From positions 2,790,001 through 2,854,000 of the forward strand of contig OX044357.1 in NCBI GenBank assembly GCA_943846675.1: 64,000 bases of DNA, read 5' to 3'. A program made the position numbers and the translations under genes. Source of the DNA: UBA987 sp002292105 (GTDB lineage Bacteria; Bacteroidota; Bacteroidia; NS11-12g; UBA9320). The notes under the pieces are model-generated. The model saw nothing but the letters and a program-made list of their open reading frames with translations. It did no database searches and was not told the origin of the DNA. Positions within the stretch are counted from its first letter, which is position 1; each line of letters opens with the position of its first letter. Below, piece by piece: positions 41,659 to 51,256 of the stretch.

Positions 41659-41666
41659 CAAAATTA
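41659..41666 (-). promoter_or_regulatory. Candidate -7 box (TAATTTTG) 5 nt before metG
   Basis: TAnnTTTG match on the minus strand, 5 nt from the metG ATG. It includes the TAA stop codon of the upstream gene, so a chance match is possible. Confidence 0.35.
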
Positions 41667-43148
41667 GCGGACTTTTCTCTTTTCTATGAAGTATACGTCA
41701 GCCTTTTTAAGAAACCCTTGTTTTTGCTTCTGCGTCCTATACCCATAAATCAGAGCGCTACCGTCTTTCATATAGAAAAACTGGGCTTCTTTGCGTGTCA
41801 CTTTAGCGGAATTCTTACCAGGAATTGTATCCGAACTGAGCTCCTCAAACTCCAATGGTTTAATATGTCCGAAGTAAAGATTGTTCTTACCAGCAAACCC
41901 AAGCAGTAATGTATCGCCATCAACATAGGTCTGCATTTTGGCAGTAGTTGTCCACGGAATATAGTCTAGTTCCATGTCGAAATAATAATCATGTTTTAGC
42001 TGGCCTTGGTCGTCTAATCGTAGGATTAGTCCGTGCGAATAGTCATTTCCTTTAAAGTCTTGTGGTGATCCTGCTATGGTATTTCCATTTCGTCTAACGC
42101 CATACAAATCTGTATACAGCTCTTTGTAAAATTCTATGGGCAACATATAACCACCACCCATTGCTATGATCGGATGTGCAAAGGCATGCGTTCTAATTTC
42201 TGTACTTTTTTCATGTTTTTTTAATCGCGCCAGTTTACGCTTCATTTCCTGCTTTTCATACTTGTCTAAGTAATCGAAGTAATGCGGTAAGTCAGAAAAA
42301 GAATACGTTTTAACACCCATACAACACCCATCTTCTACCGTTGCAAAAAACATCCCGCTGGCTTGTCTCGTGGCATATTTTGAATAGGTACCAGACAACA
42401 ACACCCGCTCTTCATCGAGTTGGTGTATCGAAATGCCATGAACAACTTTATCGGGCAGCGAAAATTTAAATCGACCTAGTAATTCGCCGCTGCTATTCCA
42501 GGAAGCAACAAAAACATCGTTTACGTTGTTACTCTTTTCCCTCCAGATATAGGCCACGTCAGTGCCTCCTTGTACAAAATCAAAATACATTGGGAACACC
42601 TTTGTGCGCTTCTTAACTCGTTTAACGCTGTACGACTTGTATGCTTGGGCATCTGGGCTTTCAATGATGATGCGCTCTCGGTTAATTCTACTATCTAAGA
42701 AAAATCGTGTTTCTGAACCTATCACTAATTGAGGTTCGTACATCTTATTTGGCAAAACACCAGATACCACCTGAAATTTCTGTTTGGTAGATTCAACTAA
42801 AGAATATGCCCCTTTGCGGTAGTCGTAAAAGAAATCGAAAAATGCCTCATTTGTTTGGTACTGACCTTTTGGTTTATGTCTAAATGGAATAGCTGGCGTG
42901 GTGTCCATTTGTTTTTGTAAAAAGCTATCAAGCAAGATATACCTGCGTGTCGGTATATATTTAGACTTTACTGCCGCCTTTACGCTGCTCAGCAATACGT
43001 AATTGTCGACTTGCGCGGTTGATTCAACCATTTCATCTCCAGACAAAACAATTTCAAACTGGTTTTTTGGAGTTTGGGATTGCGTTACAAACGGTGTTAC
43101 ACAAAACACGATAGACAAACATATGGCGATATGGAAAGGCTTTTTCAA
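41664..43148 (-). CDS. Unknown secreted protein, 494 aa
   Basis: Starts with a signal peptide (MKKPFHIAICLSIVFCVTPFVTQSQ). The rest is a long beta-rich protein with repeated strand pairs (IYHMKDGSALIYGYRTQKQK-like at the end, YFDFVQGGTDVAYIW, GISIHQLDEERVLLSGTYS), as in a multi-bladed propeller or beta-sandwich. Two cysteines sit together (VEDGCCMGVKTYSF). I recognise no family. Its stop is 10 nt upstream of the metG start. Confidence 0.7.
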   Translation of the reverse strand: MKKPFHIAICLSIVFCVTPFVTQSQTPKNQFEIVLSGDEMVESTAQVDNYVLLSSVKAAVKSKYIPTRRYILLDSFLQKQMDTTPAIPFRHKPKGQYQTNEAFFDFFYDYRKGAYSLVESTKQKFQVVSGVLPNKMYEPQLVIGSETRFFLDSRINRERIIIESPDAQAYKSYSVKRVKKRTKVFPMYFDFVQGGTDVAYIWREKSNNVNDVFVASWNSSGELLGRFKFSLPDKVVHGISIHQLDEERVLLSGTYSKYATRQASGMFFATVEDGCCMGVKTYSFSDLPHYFDYLDKYEKQEMKRKLARLKKHEKSTEIRTHAFAHPIIAMGGGYMLPIEFYKELYTDLYGVRRNGNTIAGSPQDFKGNDYSHGLILRLDDQGQLKHDYYFDMELDYIPWTTTAKMQTYVDGDTLLLGFAGKNNLYFGHIKPLEFEELSSDTIPGKNSAKVTRKEAQFFYMKDGSALIYGYRTQKQKQGFLKKADVYFIEKRKVR

Positions 43149-43316
43149 GTAATCAAAAATAGGATTTTATACCAGTTCTTCAGGCGGAAGTTGACGAACG
43201 GAAAAGACTCACAATGTCTTAGTTGTGTCAAAGGAAAAAATATTACATGTCTATACAAACAATTTCCTTGAGCGTTGGTTACATCTACCATAAAGACATT
43301 TTGCAAAAACAAAAAA

Positions 43317-43955
43317 ATGAAAAAAACATTATTAATTTTATCTGTTTCTACCGGGCTACTATTGGCTTCATGTGGAAACCCTAAAACAACGACCACAGAA
43401 GAAGCTGGCGAAACTGCTGAAGCAACTGTAGAAAGCGTAACGTACAACGTAAACCTTGACGAATCAACTGTAAATTGGTCTAGTGCCAAAGTATTGGATG
43501 GTTCTTACACAGGAACTGTTACAGTTACAGCTGGTAGCCTTTCTACTAAAGACGGAGCGATTGAAGCTGGTAGCTTTACACTTGACATGACTTCTATATC
43601 AGAAGCTAATCCTGCAAGTGAAGAAATGACTGCTAAATTAATGGGTCACTTAAAAAGTGGAGACTTTTTTATGGTAGATTCTTTTCCAACTGCTTCATTT
43701 GAAATTACTTCAGGTGGAACAGACATGGTTAAAGGTAACTTGACTATTAAAGGCATTTCTAAAGAGATCGAAATTCCTGTAACTACGGAAATGACTGACG
43801 CAGGAATGACTGCATCAAGCAAGTTCGCGATTAACAGAAATGACTGGGGTGTTGTTTGGGGAAACAACAACACGGATGAAACTTGGGCTTTCTTGAAAGA
43901 CAACTTCATCAAAGATGAAATCGAATTCGACGTAACACTTGTTGCGTCTAAATAA
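43317..43955 (+). CDS. YceI-family lipoprotein
   Basis: I chose the ATG at 43317, giving a lipoprotein signal (MKKTLLILSVSTGLLLASCG, lipobox LLASC). Residues about 37-210 form a YceI lipocalin-like barrel: YNVNLDESTVNWSSAKVLDG, GSFTLDMTSIS, FFMVDSFPTASFEITSGG, VKGNLTIKGISKEIEIPV and FAINRNDWGVVWG. YceI proteins bind polyisoprenoid or similar lipids in the periplasm. Codon use is strongly biased to AT-ending favoured codons, like the highly expressed secreted subunit gene at 50477, which suggests strong expression. A bidirectional terminator follows. Confidence 0.92.
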   Translation: MKKTLLILSVSTGLLLASCGNPKTTTTEEAGETAEATVESVTYNVNLDESTVNWSSAKVLDGSYTGTVTVTAGSLSTKDGAIEAGSFTLDMTSISEANPASEEMTAKLMGHLKSGDFFMVDSFPTASFEITSGGTDMVKGNLTIKGISKEIEIPVTTEMTDAGMTASSKFAINRNDWGVVWGNNNTDETWAFLKDNFIKDEIEFDVTLVASK

Positions 43956-43991
43956 TCTTTTTGAAAGTTAGGTACTTTTGAAATAACAAAA

Positions 43992-44017
43992 AGGGTCGGC
44001 ATTGCCGGCCCTTTTTT
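43992..44017. terminator. Intrinsic terminator between convergent genes
   Basis: A 9-bp GC-rich stem with one wobble (AGGGTCGGC pairs with GCCGGCCCT), a 3-nt loop and a T run lie between the YceI gene and the convergent oligopeptidase gene. A-rich sequence on the other side allows use in both directions. Confidence 0.9.
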
Positions 44018-46055
44018 ATTGCTTAATATTTTGAAGTTTTAACAAGAAGGCATAGTCTAAAGCAATTTCTTTTATGCGCTCGAAGCGCCCACTTGCCCCA
44101 CCGTGTCCGAAATCCATTTCAGTTTTCAGCAATAAGATATTATTATCTGTTTTAAGTGCCCTCATTTTGGCCACCCACTTGGCTGGTTCCCAATATTGAA
44201 CCTGGCTATCGTGCAAACCAGTTGTAACCAGCATATTCGGATACGCTTTAGCCTCAACGTTGTCGTACGGAGAATATGATTTCATGTAATGATAGAATGT
44301 TTCCTCCTTTGGATTACCCCATTCATCAAACTCTCCAGTAGTCAATGGAATTGACTCATCCAACATGGTCGTCACAACATCAACAAAAGGCACTTGAGCA
44401 ACAACACCTCGCCACAATTGAGGCTCAAGGTTAATTATTGCCCCCATTAATAAGCCACCAGCACTTCCGCCCATGGCGTATAAATTTTGTGTTGAAGTAT
44501 AGCTGTGCTTCACTAAATACTTGGCACAATCTATAAAATCGAAAAACGTATTCTTTTTGTTTAATAATTTGCCTGACTCATACCAATCTCTACCCAATTC
44601 TTCACCGCCTCTAATATGCGCAATAGCATATATAAACCCTCTGTCAATTAAACTTAGTCGGTACGAACTAAAATGTGGGTCCATCGAATGGCCGTAGCTT
44701 CCATAGGCATATAAAAGCAAAGGCGCGTTGCCATCCTTAACCATCCCTTTTTTGTAAACCATGGATATGGGAACCTGAACACCATCTCTAGCTTCGATGA
44801 ATAAACGCTCTGACGCGTAGTCTTCCTTGTTATATCCGCCGACAACTTCTTGCTCTTTTAGTAATTCCTTATCCTTAGATACCATGTTGTAATCAAATAC
44901 AGAATAAGGCGTTGTTAACGACGTATAGCCAAACCGCAGTATTTGAGAATCAAATTCAGGATTTGTACCCGTTCCGCAGCTATAAGCTGGATCATCCATT
45001 TGTATATAATGCTCCTCACCTGAACTAATGCGTCGGATACGTATATGTGTCAAAGCGTTATGGCGTTCTTCCATGACTAAGAAGTCATTGAAAAGTTCGA
45101 TTCCGTCAAGTAATGTATCCGGTCTGTGAGCCACCAATTCAACCCAATGTTCTTTTTCGGTATCCGCCAATCCACATTGCATTAACCGAAAATTGGGGGC
45201 TTCCCAATTGGTCAGCACATACCACGCATCGTTAAAATGAGCAATGCCATGCTCAATCCCTCTTTCTCTTTGTTTAAAAACTTTAAAACTTCCTTCCGGG
45301 TTGTCTGCCGCCAGTATTTGATGTTCGGAAGTCAGTGTGCTATGCGAAGAAATAACCAAGTACTCCTTCGATTTGGTCTTGCGTACATACACATTATACG
45401 TATCATCCAATTCTTGGTAGACCAATGTAGACTCATCCTTTTTAATGCTGTACCTGAATATTTTATTTGACCGCAATGTCTCTGGATCTTTAGTCGTATA
45501 AAACAGGGTGTTGTTGTCGTTAGCCCAGGTTGCACCGCCACTTGTTTGCCCAATCGTTTGTGAAGAAACTTCTCCAGTTTCTAAATCTTTGATATATATG
45601 GTGTAGATACGTCGGCTAACAAAGTCTACCGCGTAGGCCAACTTTTTGTTGTCTGGACTTACTGACAATCCGCCTATTTGACAAAAAGACTTCCCCTCAG
45701 CCAAGGTATTGACGTCAAGTAAAACAATTTCTGGATTTTTTAAAGACTCCTTCTTGCGACAGAAAACCGGATACTCTTTGTTTTCTTGAACTACTGTATA
45801 ATACCAATATCCATTTAAGAAATAAGGCACTGAGCTCTCGTCCTGTTTTACCCTTCCCAACATTTCGTCGTATAACTTCTGTTGGAGCGAAACGGTATCT
45901 TTCATCACTCCGTCGGAATATTCATTTTCCGCTTCAAGGTATTTTATAACCTCAGCATCTTCACGGTTATTCAACCAATAGTAATCATCGACACGTACGT
46001 CACCGTGTGTTTCAATTTGGTGTGGTTTTATAGGGCAAACTGGTGGTTTTATCAT
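44016..46055 (-). CDS. Oligopeptidase B-like S9 peptidase
   Basis: I chose the ATG at 46055 (MIKPPVCPIKPHQIETHGD), where family homology begins; an in-frame start 81 nt upstream gives an unrelated extension. The 679-residue protein has an N-terminal propeller (about 70-400) and an alpha/beta-hydrolase domain. The catalytic triad is Ser531 in GGSAGG, Asp616 in GLHDSQVQYW and His651 in DFGHGGASGR. No signal peptide is present, so it acts in the cytoplasm on peptides shorter than about 30 residues, normally after Arg/Lys. It diverges from tsaB with a 90-nt gap. Confidence 0.93.
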   Translation of the reverse strand: MIKPPVCPIKPHQIETHGDVRVDDYYWLNNREDAEVIKYLEAENEYSDGVMKDTVSLQQKLYDEMLGRVKQDESSVPYFLNGYWYYTVVQENKEYPVFCRKKESLKNPEIVLLDVNTLAEGKSFCQIGGLSVSPDNKKLAYAVDFVSRRIYTIYIKDLETGEVSSQTIGQTSGGATWANDNNTLFYTTKDPETLRSNKIFRYSIKKDESTLVYQELDDTYNVYVRKTKSKEYLVISSHSTLTSEHQILAADNPEGSFKVFKQRERGIEHGIAHFNDAWYVLTNWEAPNFRLMQCGLADTEKEHWVELVAHRPDTLLDGIELFNDFLVMEERHNALTHIRIRRISSGEEHYIQMDDPAYSCGTGTNPEFDSQILRFGYTSLTTPYSVFDYNMVSKDKELLKEQEVVGGYNKEDYASERLFIEARDGVQVPISMVYKKGMVKDGNAPLLLYAYGSYGHSMDPHFSSYRLSLIDRGFIYAIAHIRGGEELGRDWYESGKLLNKKNTFFDFIDCAKYLVKHSYTSTQNLYAMGGSAGGLLMGAIINLEPQLWRGVVAQVPFVDVVTTMLDESIPLTTGEFDEWGNPKEETFYHYMKSYSPYDNVEAKAYPNMLVTTGLHDSQVQYWEPAKWVAKMRALKTDNNILLLKTEMDFGHGGASGRFERIKEIALDYAFLLKLQNIKQ

Positions 46056-46145
46056 TTTATCTCGTTTACAGATTTGTCGCAATATTAGATATTCCAACTT
46101 TAAGAAATTGAGGTCATTTGCTGCAATTTCTTGCATCTTTGCACC

Positions 46146-46832
46146 ATGGCAACCATCCTGTGTATTGAAACATCTGGCACCGTATGTTCTGTGGCACTTT
46201 TTGATGAACCCAAAACCTGTTTGGGTTTTTTAAAAGAAGATGCGTCGTTTAAGCATGCCGCTGTTGCAACCGTCCTCATTGAGAAGCTTCTCAAAACATG
46301 TAACATAACCATCAACGAACTTGATGCGATTGCTTTAAGTTCAGGCCCTGGTTCATACACGGGTTTGCGCATTGGTACATCAGTGGCTAAAGGATTGTGC
46401 TATGCCTTGCACATTCCACTCATTTCCATTAGTTCACTTGAGCTATTGGCCTCAGGCTTTATTGAGTCCTCCAACAATTTAGACGACCAACTCGTTTGTC
46501 CGGCCATAGATGCCCGTCGAATGGAAATATTTACCGCCATTTATACGTCCGATTTATCATGTATTGTTGAACCGGCTCCTGTAATTGTCACTTCAGATAC
46601 CTTTAAGGATGTACTTTCAGAAAAAAGCATGCACCTCATTGGTTCTGGTGCTGAGAAAACAGTCAAAGAAATTAATCACCCCAACCTCGCTTGGCATGAT
46701 GATGATTATCTATCGGCTCGATATATGGGCAGTCTCGCCATAAAAAAATGGGAGAAAGAAACATTTGAAGACACCGCCTATTTCGAACCAGACTATTTGA
46801 AGGCATTTTATACAACCGCAAAAAAAATATGA
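46146..46832 (+). CDS. tsaB: tRNA threonylcarbamoyladenosine biosynthesis protein TsaB
   Basis: I chose the ATG at 46146 (MATILCIETSGTVCSVALF); an in-frame TTG 15 nt upstream would add five residues. The 228-residue protein has the TsaB actin-like fold with ASFKHAAVATVLIEKLL, the SSGPGSYTGLRIGTSVAKGL motif and VCPAIDARRMEIF. It partners TsaD and TsaE in forming t6A37 in ANN-decoding tRNAs. A near-consensus -7 sequence (CATCTTTG) ends 4 nt before the ATG, so the transcript may lack a leader. Confidence 0.95.
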   Translation: MATILCIETSGTVCSVALFDEPKTCLGFLKEDASFKHAAVATVLIEKLLKTCNITINELDAIALSSGPGSYTGLRIGTSVAKGLCYALHIPLISISSLELLASGFIESSNNLDDQLVCPAIDARRMEIFTAIYTSDLSCIVEPAPVIVTSDTFKDVLSEKSMHLIGSGAEKTVKEINHPNLAWHDDDYLSARYMGSLAIKKWEKETFEDTAYFEPDYLKAFYTTAKKI

Positions 46833-46926
46833 GAATAAAGATACAGTTACTGCATACGCAAGTGTTAAAGAGTGACGTAATGTATCTTTACACACATCAT
46901 ATTAAATAAATGCACTGGTGTCAGCT

Positions 46927-48714
46927 ATGAAAATCATCTTGTTCAATCTATGTCTTTTGTTCACTTACGGTGTACAAGCACAATCGATTGTAACGTGTAC
47001 ATACATTGGTGTTGATGCTGAGGCGCAAAAAGTAATTCAATCAGAAGCCCCTAAATTCACTTTTAGTGATGCCATTACCGCTAAGAATTACATTAAAGAA
47101 TGGGTGTCTAATTTTCAAGGTGATGGATACTTAAGCGCATCAATAGATTCGTTTACGGTGGATAGGAATAAGATAACAGCCAAGGTATTTATAGGGGAAA
47201 GATTCAATTGGGCCACATTATCCTACAATGAACGTGCTATTAATTGGATGCAAGAGGCTGGCATAAATCCGACATCGATACATAACAAACCAATTAACCG
47301 CTCATCTTATCAGCGCATGGTTGATCAAATCCTCAACTATGGAGAGGATCATGGATTTCCTTTTGCTCAAGTGAAATTAGATAGCATACAGTCCGAAGAA
47401 TCTGGTGTAGTGCACGGAAAATTGACTGTGGTTCAAAACCGATACTTCGAGTTTGACACGATAACCATGGTAGGTGACGCGCAAGTATCTAAAAGCTTTC
47501 TTTATCAGTATCTGGGCATCGAACCCAAAATGCCATATAGCGAAAAGGTTGCGGTAAAGATTCGTGAAAAACTAGCCAAGCTGCCATTTTTAACACTCAC
47601 TCAAAATCCAAGAATATATTTCAATGGTCAACGGGTAAGAATAACTTTATACCTAAAACATAGAAGAACTGATCAAGCTGATGGAATTATTGGGTTTGCC
47701 CCAAATACGTCAGGCTCACAGAATAACTTACTGATAACCGGTGAGGTCAATTTAAGTCTACAAAATCTTCTAAAACGCGGAATAGGATACGACTTACACT
47801 GGAAAAGCTTTGCAGCAAGGTCGCAGCAACTAAAAATGAGTGGTGAGATACCTTATTTGTTAAAGAGCCCTATGGGCATAGACGGGAACTTCGAATACGT
47901 CAAGTTCGATACGCAATTCTTTAACTTAAAAACTAAGCTAGGTTTCAGGTACCTTTTTGAAGGGACGGACTTTTTAAAGATCTACGTGCAAAACACGCAG
48001 TCGGCCCTCATATTCGCCGATACCAGTTCTATTCGAATAACGCAAAGTATTCCCGTTCGAAATCCGGTCAATACGACCAGTTACGGCCTGCAATTGAAGA
48101 GGAGTCGTTTAGACAATCCATTAAACCCAAGGAAGGGTTTTGACATTGAAATAGACGGAAATGTAGGCCAACGAAATGTTCAAAAAGACATTAGGATAGA
48201 GCAAGTGCTGTTCACCAACGTGAATAATGAGACGTACACCGTTTACGATTCAATTGAGTTGAAATCTCTTCAGGCAGAATTTAATTACGACCTATCACTA
48301 TTCTTTCCGTTAGGTAAAAAAAGCACAGCGGTTGGTTTAATCAGCGGTAAACAATTGATTACTGAGACCGTTTTTGTCAACGACCTTTTTCGATTCGGTG
48401 GTACCCGTTCGCTTCGAGGGTTTAATGAAGAGTCTTTGCTTGCCAACAGCTATACGATGATTGGTCTTGAGTATCGCTACCTTCTTGGTGAAAATGCTTT
48501 TTTTCAATTATTTGCCAATGCCGCATATACCGAAAACAAAAGTGATCCGGAGTTGGGTCTTGTGACTGACTTTCCATATGGCTTTGGAGCGGGTGTGCAT
48601 CTTGATGTGAATTCGGGGATACTTACTTTGGCATATGCCCTAGGTAGCGAACAAGGCAACGGTATAAAGTTTAACCAGGCCAAAATACATTTCGGCATTG
48701 TTAACTATTTATAG
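46927..48714 (+). CDS. BamA/TamA-like outer-membrane protein with POTRA region
   Basis: I chose the ATG at 46927 (MKIILFNLCLLFTYGVQAQ), a good signal peptide; a GTG 9 nt upstream is possible. Residues about 30-270 contain POTRA-like alpha/beta units (AKNYIKEWVSNFQGDGYLSA, MVDQILNYGEDHGFPFAQV, YLGIEPKMPYSEK). Residues about 280-595 form a barrel of the Omp85 superfamily with the conserved strand LFRFGGTRSLRGFNEESL, which is the [VI]RG motif loop region. At 595 residues it is shorter than BamA (about 850), so a TamA-like or other Omp85 member is more likely. It would insert or secrete outer-membrane or surface proteins. Confidence 0.85.
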   Translation: MKIILFNLCLLFTYGVQAQSIVTCTYIGVDAEAQKVIQSEAPKFTFSDAITAKNYIKEWVSNFQGDGYLSASIDSFTVDRNKITAKVFIGERFNWATLSYNERAINWMQEAGINPTSIHNKPINRSSYQRMVDQILNYGEDHGFPFAQVKLDSIQSEESGVVHGKLTVVQNRYFEFDTITMVGDAQVSKSFLYQYLGIEPKMPYSEKVAVKIREKLAKLPFLTLTQNPRIYFNGQRVRITLYLKHRRTDQADGIIGFAPNTSGSQNNLLITGEVNLSLQNLLKRGIGYDLHWKSFAARSQQLKMSGEIPYLLKSPMGIDGNFEYVKFDTQFFNLKTKLGFRYLFEGTDFLKIYVQNTQSALIFADTSSIRITQSIPVRNPVNTTSYGLQLKRSRLDNPLNPRKGFDIEIDGNVGQRNVQKDIRIEQVLFTNVNNETYTVYDSIELKSLQAEFNYDLSLFFPLGKKSTAVGLISGKQLITETVFVNDLFRFGGTRSLRGFNEESLLANSYTMIGLEYRYLLGENAFFQLFANAAYTENKSDPELGLVTDFPYGFGAGVHLDVNSGILTLAYALGSEQGNGIKFNQAKIHFGIVNYL

Positions 48715-50082
48715 CGCTTGAGCGCTCTCAAGATAAGCCAATAAAGCCTTTTTGTCCTTTTTGAGTTTCTTTAAAATAGACAGTCGTTTGGTACCGACTC
48801 TTATCCACCTATAAGCTTCACGAAGCTTAACCCATTCTGCTAAATAACCATAGGCCAACAACCCTAAACTAGGCCAAATAAGAAAAAACCCAGCAGTAAT
48901 CCACCAGTTCTGAAACACTTGATGGACAAAGTACGTCTCAAGGGTCCCAAAAATGGTAAACACCAATAACCCTAGCGCCATGGAGACAGAGCCCATAAAG
49001 TCAACACGTTTTACCACTTTAAGAGATAATATTCTAGTCATTTGGAAAGGTAGGACATGCAACAAAAAACTTACGATGAATAGCGGAAAACCTACAATAA
49101 GCATGAGAAACTTAAGAACGATTAAGCGGCTAATTTTTCTACCTGATTGGTTTATAAGAGAGGCGTTCTTTTCGACACCCAATCTCTGAAGTGTGCCAAC
49201 GTAGCTGCTTAGCCTTATTTCAAATTGTTTAAACGCATCATCATCCAATTTTTTGTTTTTGTCGATAAACGCATTAATCCCTTTTCGTGTCTGATGCCAA
49301 TCCCCATTATTAAAGACATGGTTTGGCGTATCGCCTTGATAAAGCTTTTCAATATTTATAACCGTTCGTATTTGATCTTGATCTTCTACGGTAACAATCC
49401 TTTTTAAAAGCTCTTCCTCTATCGAGGCTGTTAATTCATTAACTGCCTCCCATTGGTTCTCTTCATAGCGGGCTTTGTAATCGCTTGGCTTAATAGGGTC
49501 CCCAATATCGATTGTTAGATTACCACGAAACCGATGTGGGTTAGAATAGTTTATCCCAACCGGTATCAAATGAATATCTAACTTGTAATCGTTTTTGGCT
49601 TCAGCTTCTAGTGCAATCCGTGCGGTACCCGCTTTTAATGGCGCCAGTGTGTACTTCGTTTGACAAATACCTTCTGGAAAAATCATCAAGCATCCTTTCT
49701 TTTCCATCAATTGATGACAGTATTTAAAAATGTCTTTGTTCTGCCCTATCTTATCTGGATCGTATTCACGTCTATAGATAGGTATCATCTTTAACCTATT
49801 GAACAACTTCACCATTGTTGGATTATTGAATGACTCTCCACGAACAAGGAAGTAGGTGGTCCGTTTTATTTGAGATGCAATCACAATTGGGTCCATAAAG
49901 GCGCTCCGGTGATTGGGAAGAAGAATCACGGGCTTATCGGCCGGAATTTTATCCTCGTTCAAAATATTGATATGAACAAAGTATTTCCTTGTTGCATAAG
50001 ACAGTGCAAACTTTAACAAGCCATATAGCATACTACGAGTATACAACTTTACCTTGAATGTCTTTTTAAGTGAAGGAGGCAT
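48709..50082 (-). CDS. PlsC-type acyltransferase with C-terminal membrane helices
   Basis: The 457-residue protein has the HX4D motif NHRSAFMDP (His58, Asp64), FPEGIC as block III and PVGINYS as block IV of glycerolipid acyltransferases. Two or three membrane helices follow in the C-terminal third (FLMLIVGFPLFIVSFLLHVL, LGLLVFTIFGTLETYFV, WITAGFFLIWPSLGLLAYG). It would esterify the sn-2 position of lysophosphatidic acid or a related lipid. It is longer than housekeeping PlsC (about 240 residues), so the acceptor may differ. The stop overlaps the convergent Omp85 gene by 6 nt. Confidence 0.88.
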   Translation of the reverse strand: MPPSLKKTFKVKLYTRSMLYGLLKFALSYATRKYFVHINILNEDKIPADKPVILLPNHRSAFMDPIVIASQIKRTTYFLVRGESFNNPTMVKLFNRLKMIPIYRREYDPDKIGQNKDIFKYCHQLMEKKGCLMIFPEGICQTKYTLAPLKAGTARIALEAEAKNDYKLDIHLIPVGINYSNPHRFRGNLTIDIGDPIKPSDYKARYEENQWEAVNELTASIEEELLKRIVTVEDQDQIRTVINIEKLYQGDTPNHVFNNGDWHQTRKGINAFIDKNKKLDDDAFKQFEIRLSSYVGTLQRLGVEKNASLINQSGRKISRLIVLKFLMLIVGFPLFIVSFLLHVLPFQMTRILSLKVVKRVDFMGSVSMALGLLVFTIFGTLETYFVHQVFQNWWITAGFFLIWPSLGLLAYGYLAEWVKLREAYRWIRVGTKRLSILKKLKKDKKALLAYLESAQAL

Positions 50083-50105
50083 TAGGAATTAGGTCTCGTT
50101 GAGAA

Positions 50106-50140
50106 TTGATAGTTGATAGTTGATAGTTGATAGTTGATAG
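50106..50140 (+). repeat. Tandem 7-bp repeat (unit TTGATAG, five copies)
   Basis: Five perfect copies in the gap upstream of the acyltransferase gene; a sixth, changed unit (TTGAAAA) follows. Next to it are short CAGT-type repeats (CAGTCAGT at 50166-50173 and again near 50182). Confidence 0.9.
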
Positions 50141-50200
50141 TTGAAAATTACGATATTCAATTCCTCAGTCAGTCAACCCTTCAGTCAGTCAGACATTCAC

Positions 50201-50248
50201 TCATTCAATCATTCAATCATTCAATCCTTCAATCCTTCAATCCTTCAA
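50201..50248 (-). repeat. Tandem 8-bp repeat, three TTGAATGA and three TTGAAGGA units
   Basis: On the minus strand this tract has three copies of TTGAAGGA and three of the one-base variant TTGAATGA. It is the same unit as at 4622-4670 and 10091-10130, in inverted orientation. The rest of the 394-nt gap (50083-50476) has the promoter of the next gene and no ORF of note. Confidence 0.9.
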
Positions 50249-50406
50249 CCTTTTAGCTCACCTAACTACGTATTATTTCAAAATAAATACGTATGTATTG
50301 TCAGTGTGGTGTCATTATGATGGGTATATTGGGATGTTTTTGATGTATTACAGACGTTTGTCTTGTTATTGGAAGTTTTATCCTTTTTTGGGAATAATAG
50401 CGATCC

Positions 50407-50414
50407 TATCTTTG
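50407..50414 (+). promoter_or_regulatory. -7 box (TATCTTTG) of the secreted subunit gene
   Basis: Exact TAnnTTTG match with a TTG 16 nt upstream (50388-50390). It is 62 nt before the ATG at 50477, leaving a leader of about 55 nt. Confidence 0.65.
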
Positions 50415-50476
50415 TGCTGTTCGAAGTTACTACTACTACTAATTATTTCGGACACTACTTAAGATTACTATTTATT

Positions 50477-51043
50477 ATGAAAAGAAAATTATTCGCTCTT
50501 GCTACTCTAGGAGTAGTTTTTGCCTTCAACGCTAACGCACAAGATGACGCTGATGACGCTCACACTGTTGCTATCTCTATCCCTGAAGTTGCTATTCTTG
50601 ATTTAGAAGGTACTACTGCTGTATCTTTATCTGTTGACGCTCCAACTGAAGCTGGTGAGGCTGTTGATTTCTCAGGTGCTACTAACAACGCTATTTGGGT
50701 TAACTACTCTTCTATTGTTGGTACTTCTGAAACTTCTAGAACTGTTGCTGCTAAAATATCTAACAACGCTGTTCCTAGTGGAATGTTGTTAAAAGTTACT
50801 GCTGGTGCTGACGCTGGTAACGGTGACGGTACTATGGGATCTAGTGCAGGTCAAATCACTTTGAGTGCTACTGACCAAACTGTTATCTCTGGTATTGGTA
50901 GTGCTTATACTGCTGACGGTGCTTCTAACGGTCACAACTTAACTTACGCCTTAGAGTTAGATCCTACTGCTGGATCTTACGCTCAAATCGATTTCGATGA
51001 AGACGTAACGTTAACAATCACTTACACAATATCTAACCTTTAA
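50477..51043 (+). CDS. Small secreted protein, putative major subunit of the usher-like locus
   Basis: I chose the ATG at 50477: it gives a signal peptide (MKRKLFALATLGVVFAFNAN) and follows the promoter; a longer in-frame start would precede the promoter. The mature 165 residues are Ala/Thr/Gly/Ser-rich and beta-stranded, with ISIPEVAILDLEG, IWVNYSSIVG, AVPSGMLLKVTAG and a final strand VTLTITYTISNL. It shares this layout with the protein at 54768-55331, including the same final strand. Codon choice is extremely biased (almost every Ala GCT, Thr ACT, Ser TCT), and it has its own promoter and terminator, which suggests high expression. It is most likely a pilin-like or surface-layer subunit; not recognised by family. 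Confidence 0.72.
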   Translation: MKRKLFALATLGVVFAFNANAQDDADDAHTVAISIPEVAILDLEGTTAVSLSVDAPTEAGEAVDFSGATNNAIWVNYSSIVGTSETSRTVAAKISNNAVPSGMLLKVTAGADAGNGDGTMGSSAGQITLSATDQTVISGIGSAYTADGASNGHNLTYALELDPTAGSYAQIDFDEDVTLTITYTISNL

Positions 51044-51090
51044 TATCTTCTAGTTACCTCTCTGGGGTAACTAGCTATTACAATACTATT

Positions 51091-51120
51091 AGGTCGCCTC
51101 CAAAGAGGTGACCTTTTTTT
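51091..51120 (+). terminator. Intrinsic terminator after the secreted subunit gene
   Basis: A 10-bp stem with one wobble (AGGTCGCCTC pairs with GAGGTGACCT), a CAAA loop and a T9 run. An additional inverted repeat (CTAGTTACC / GGTAACTAG) lies just upstream at 51049-51074. Confidence 0.9.
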
Positions 51121-51256
51121 GTCGGGTCAACACACCGCAAACCCAACGCTGTTCTCTTATAGAGACACTTTAAAAAACCGTGAAAAAGTAATATTCTAAA
51201 GGTGGTTTGGTTTTTGTTGATTCGTATACTAGACAAACATTGTATACACAGAACAT

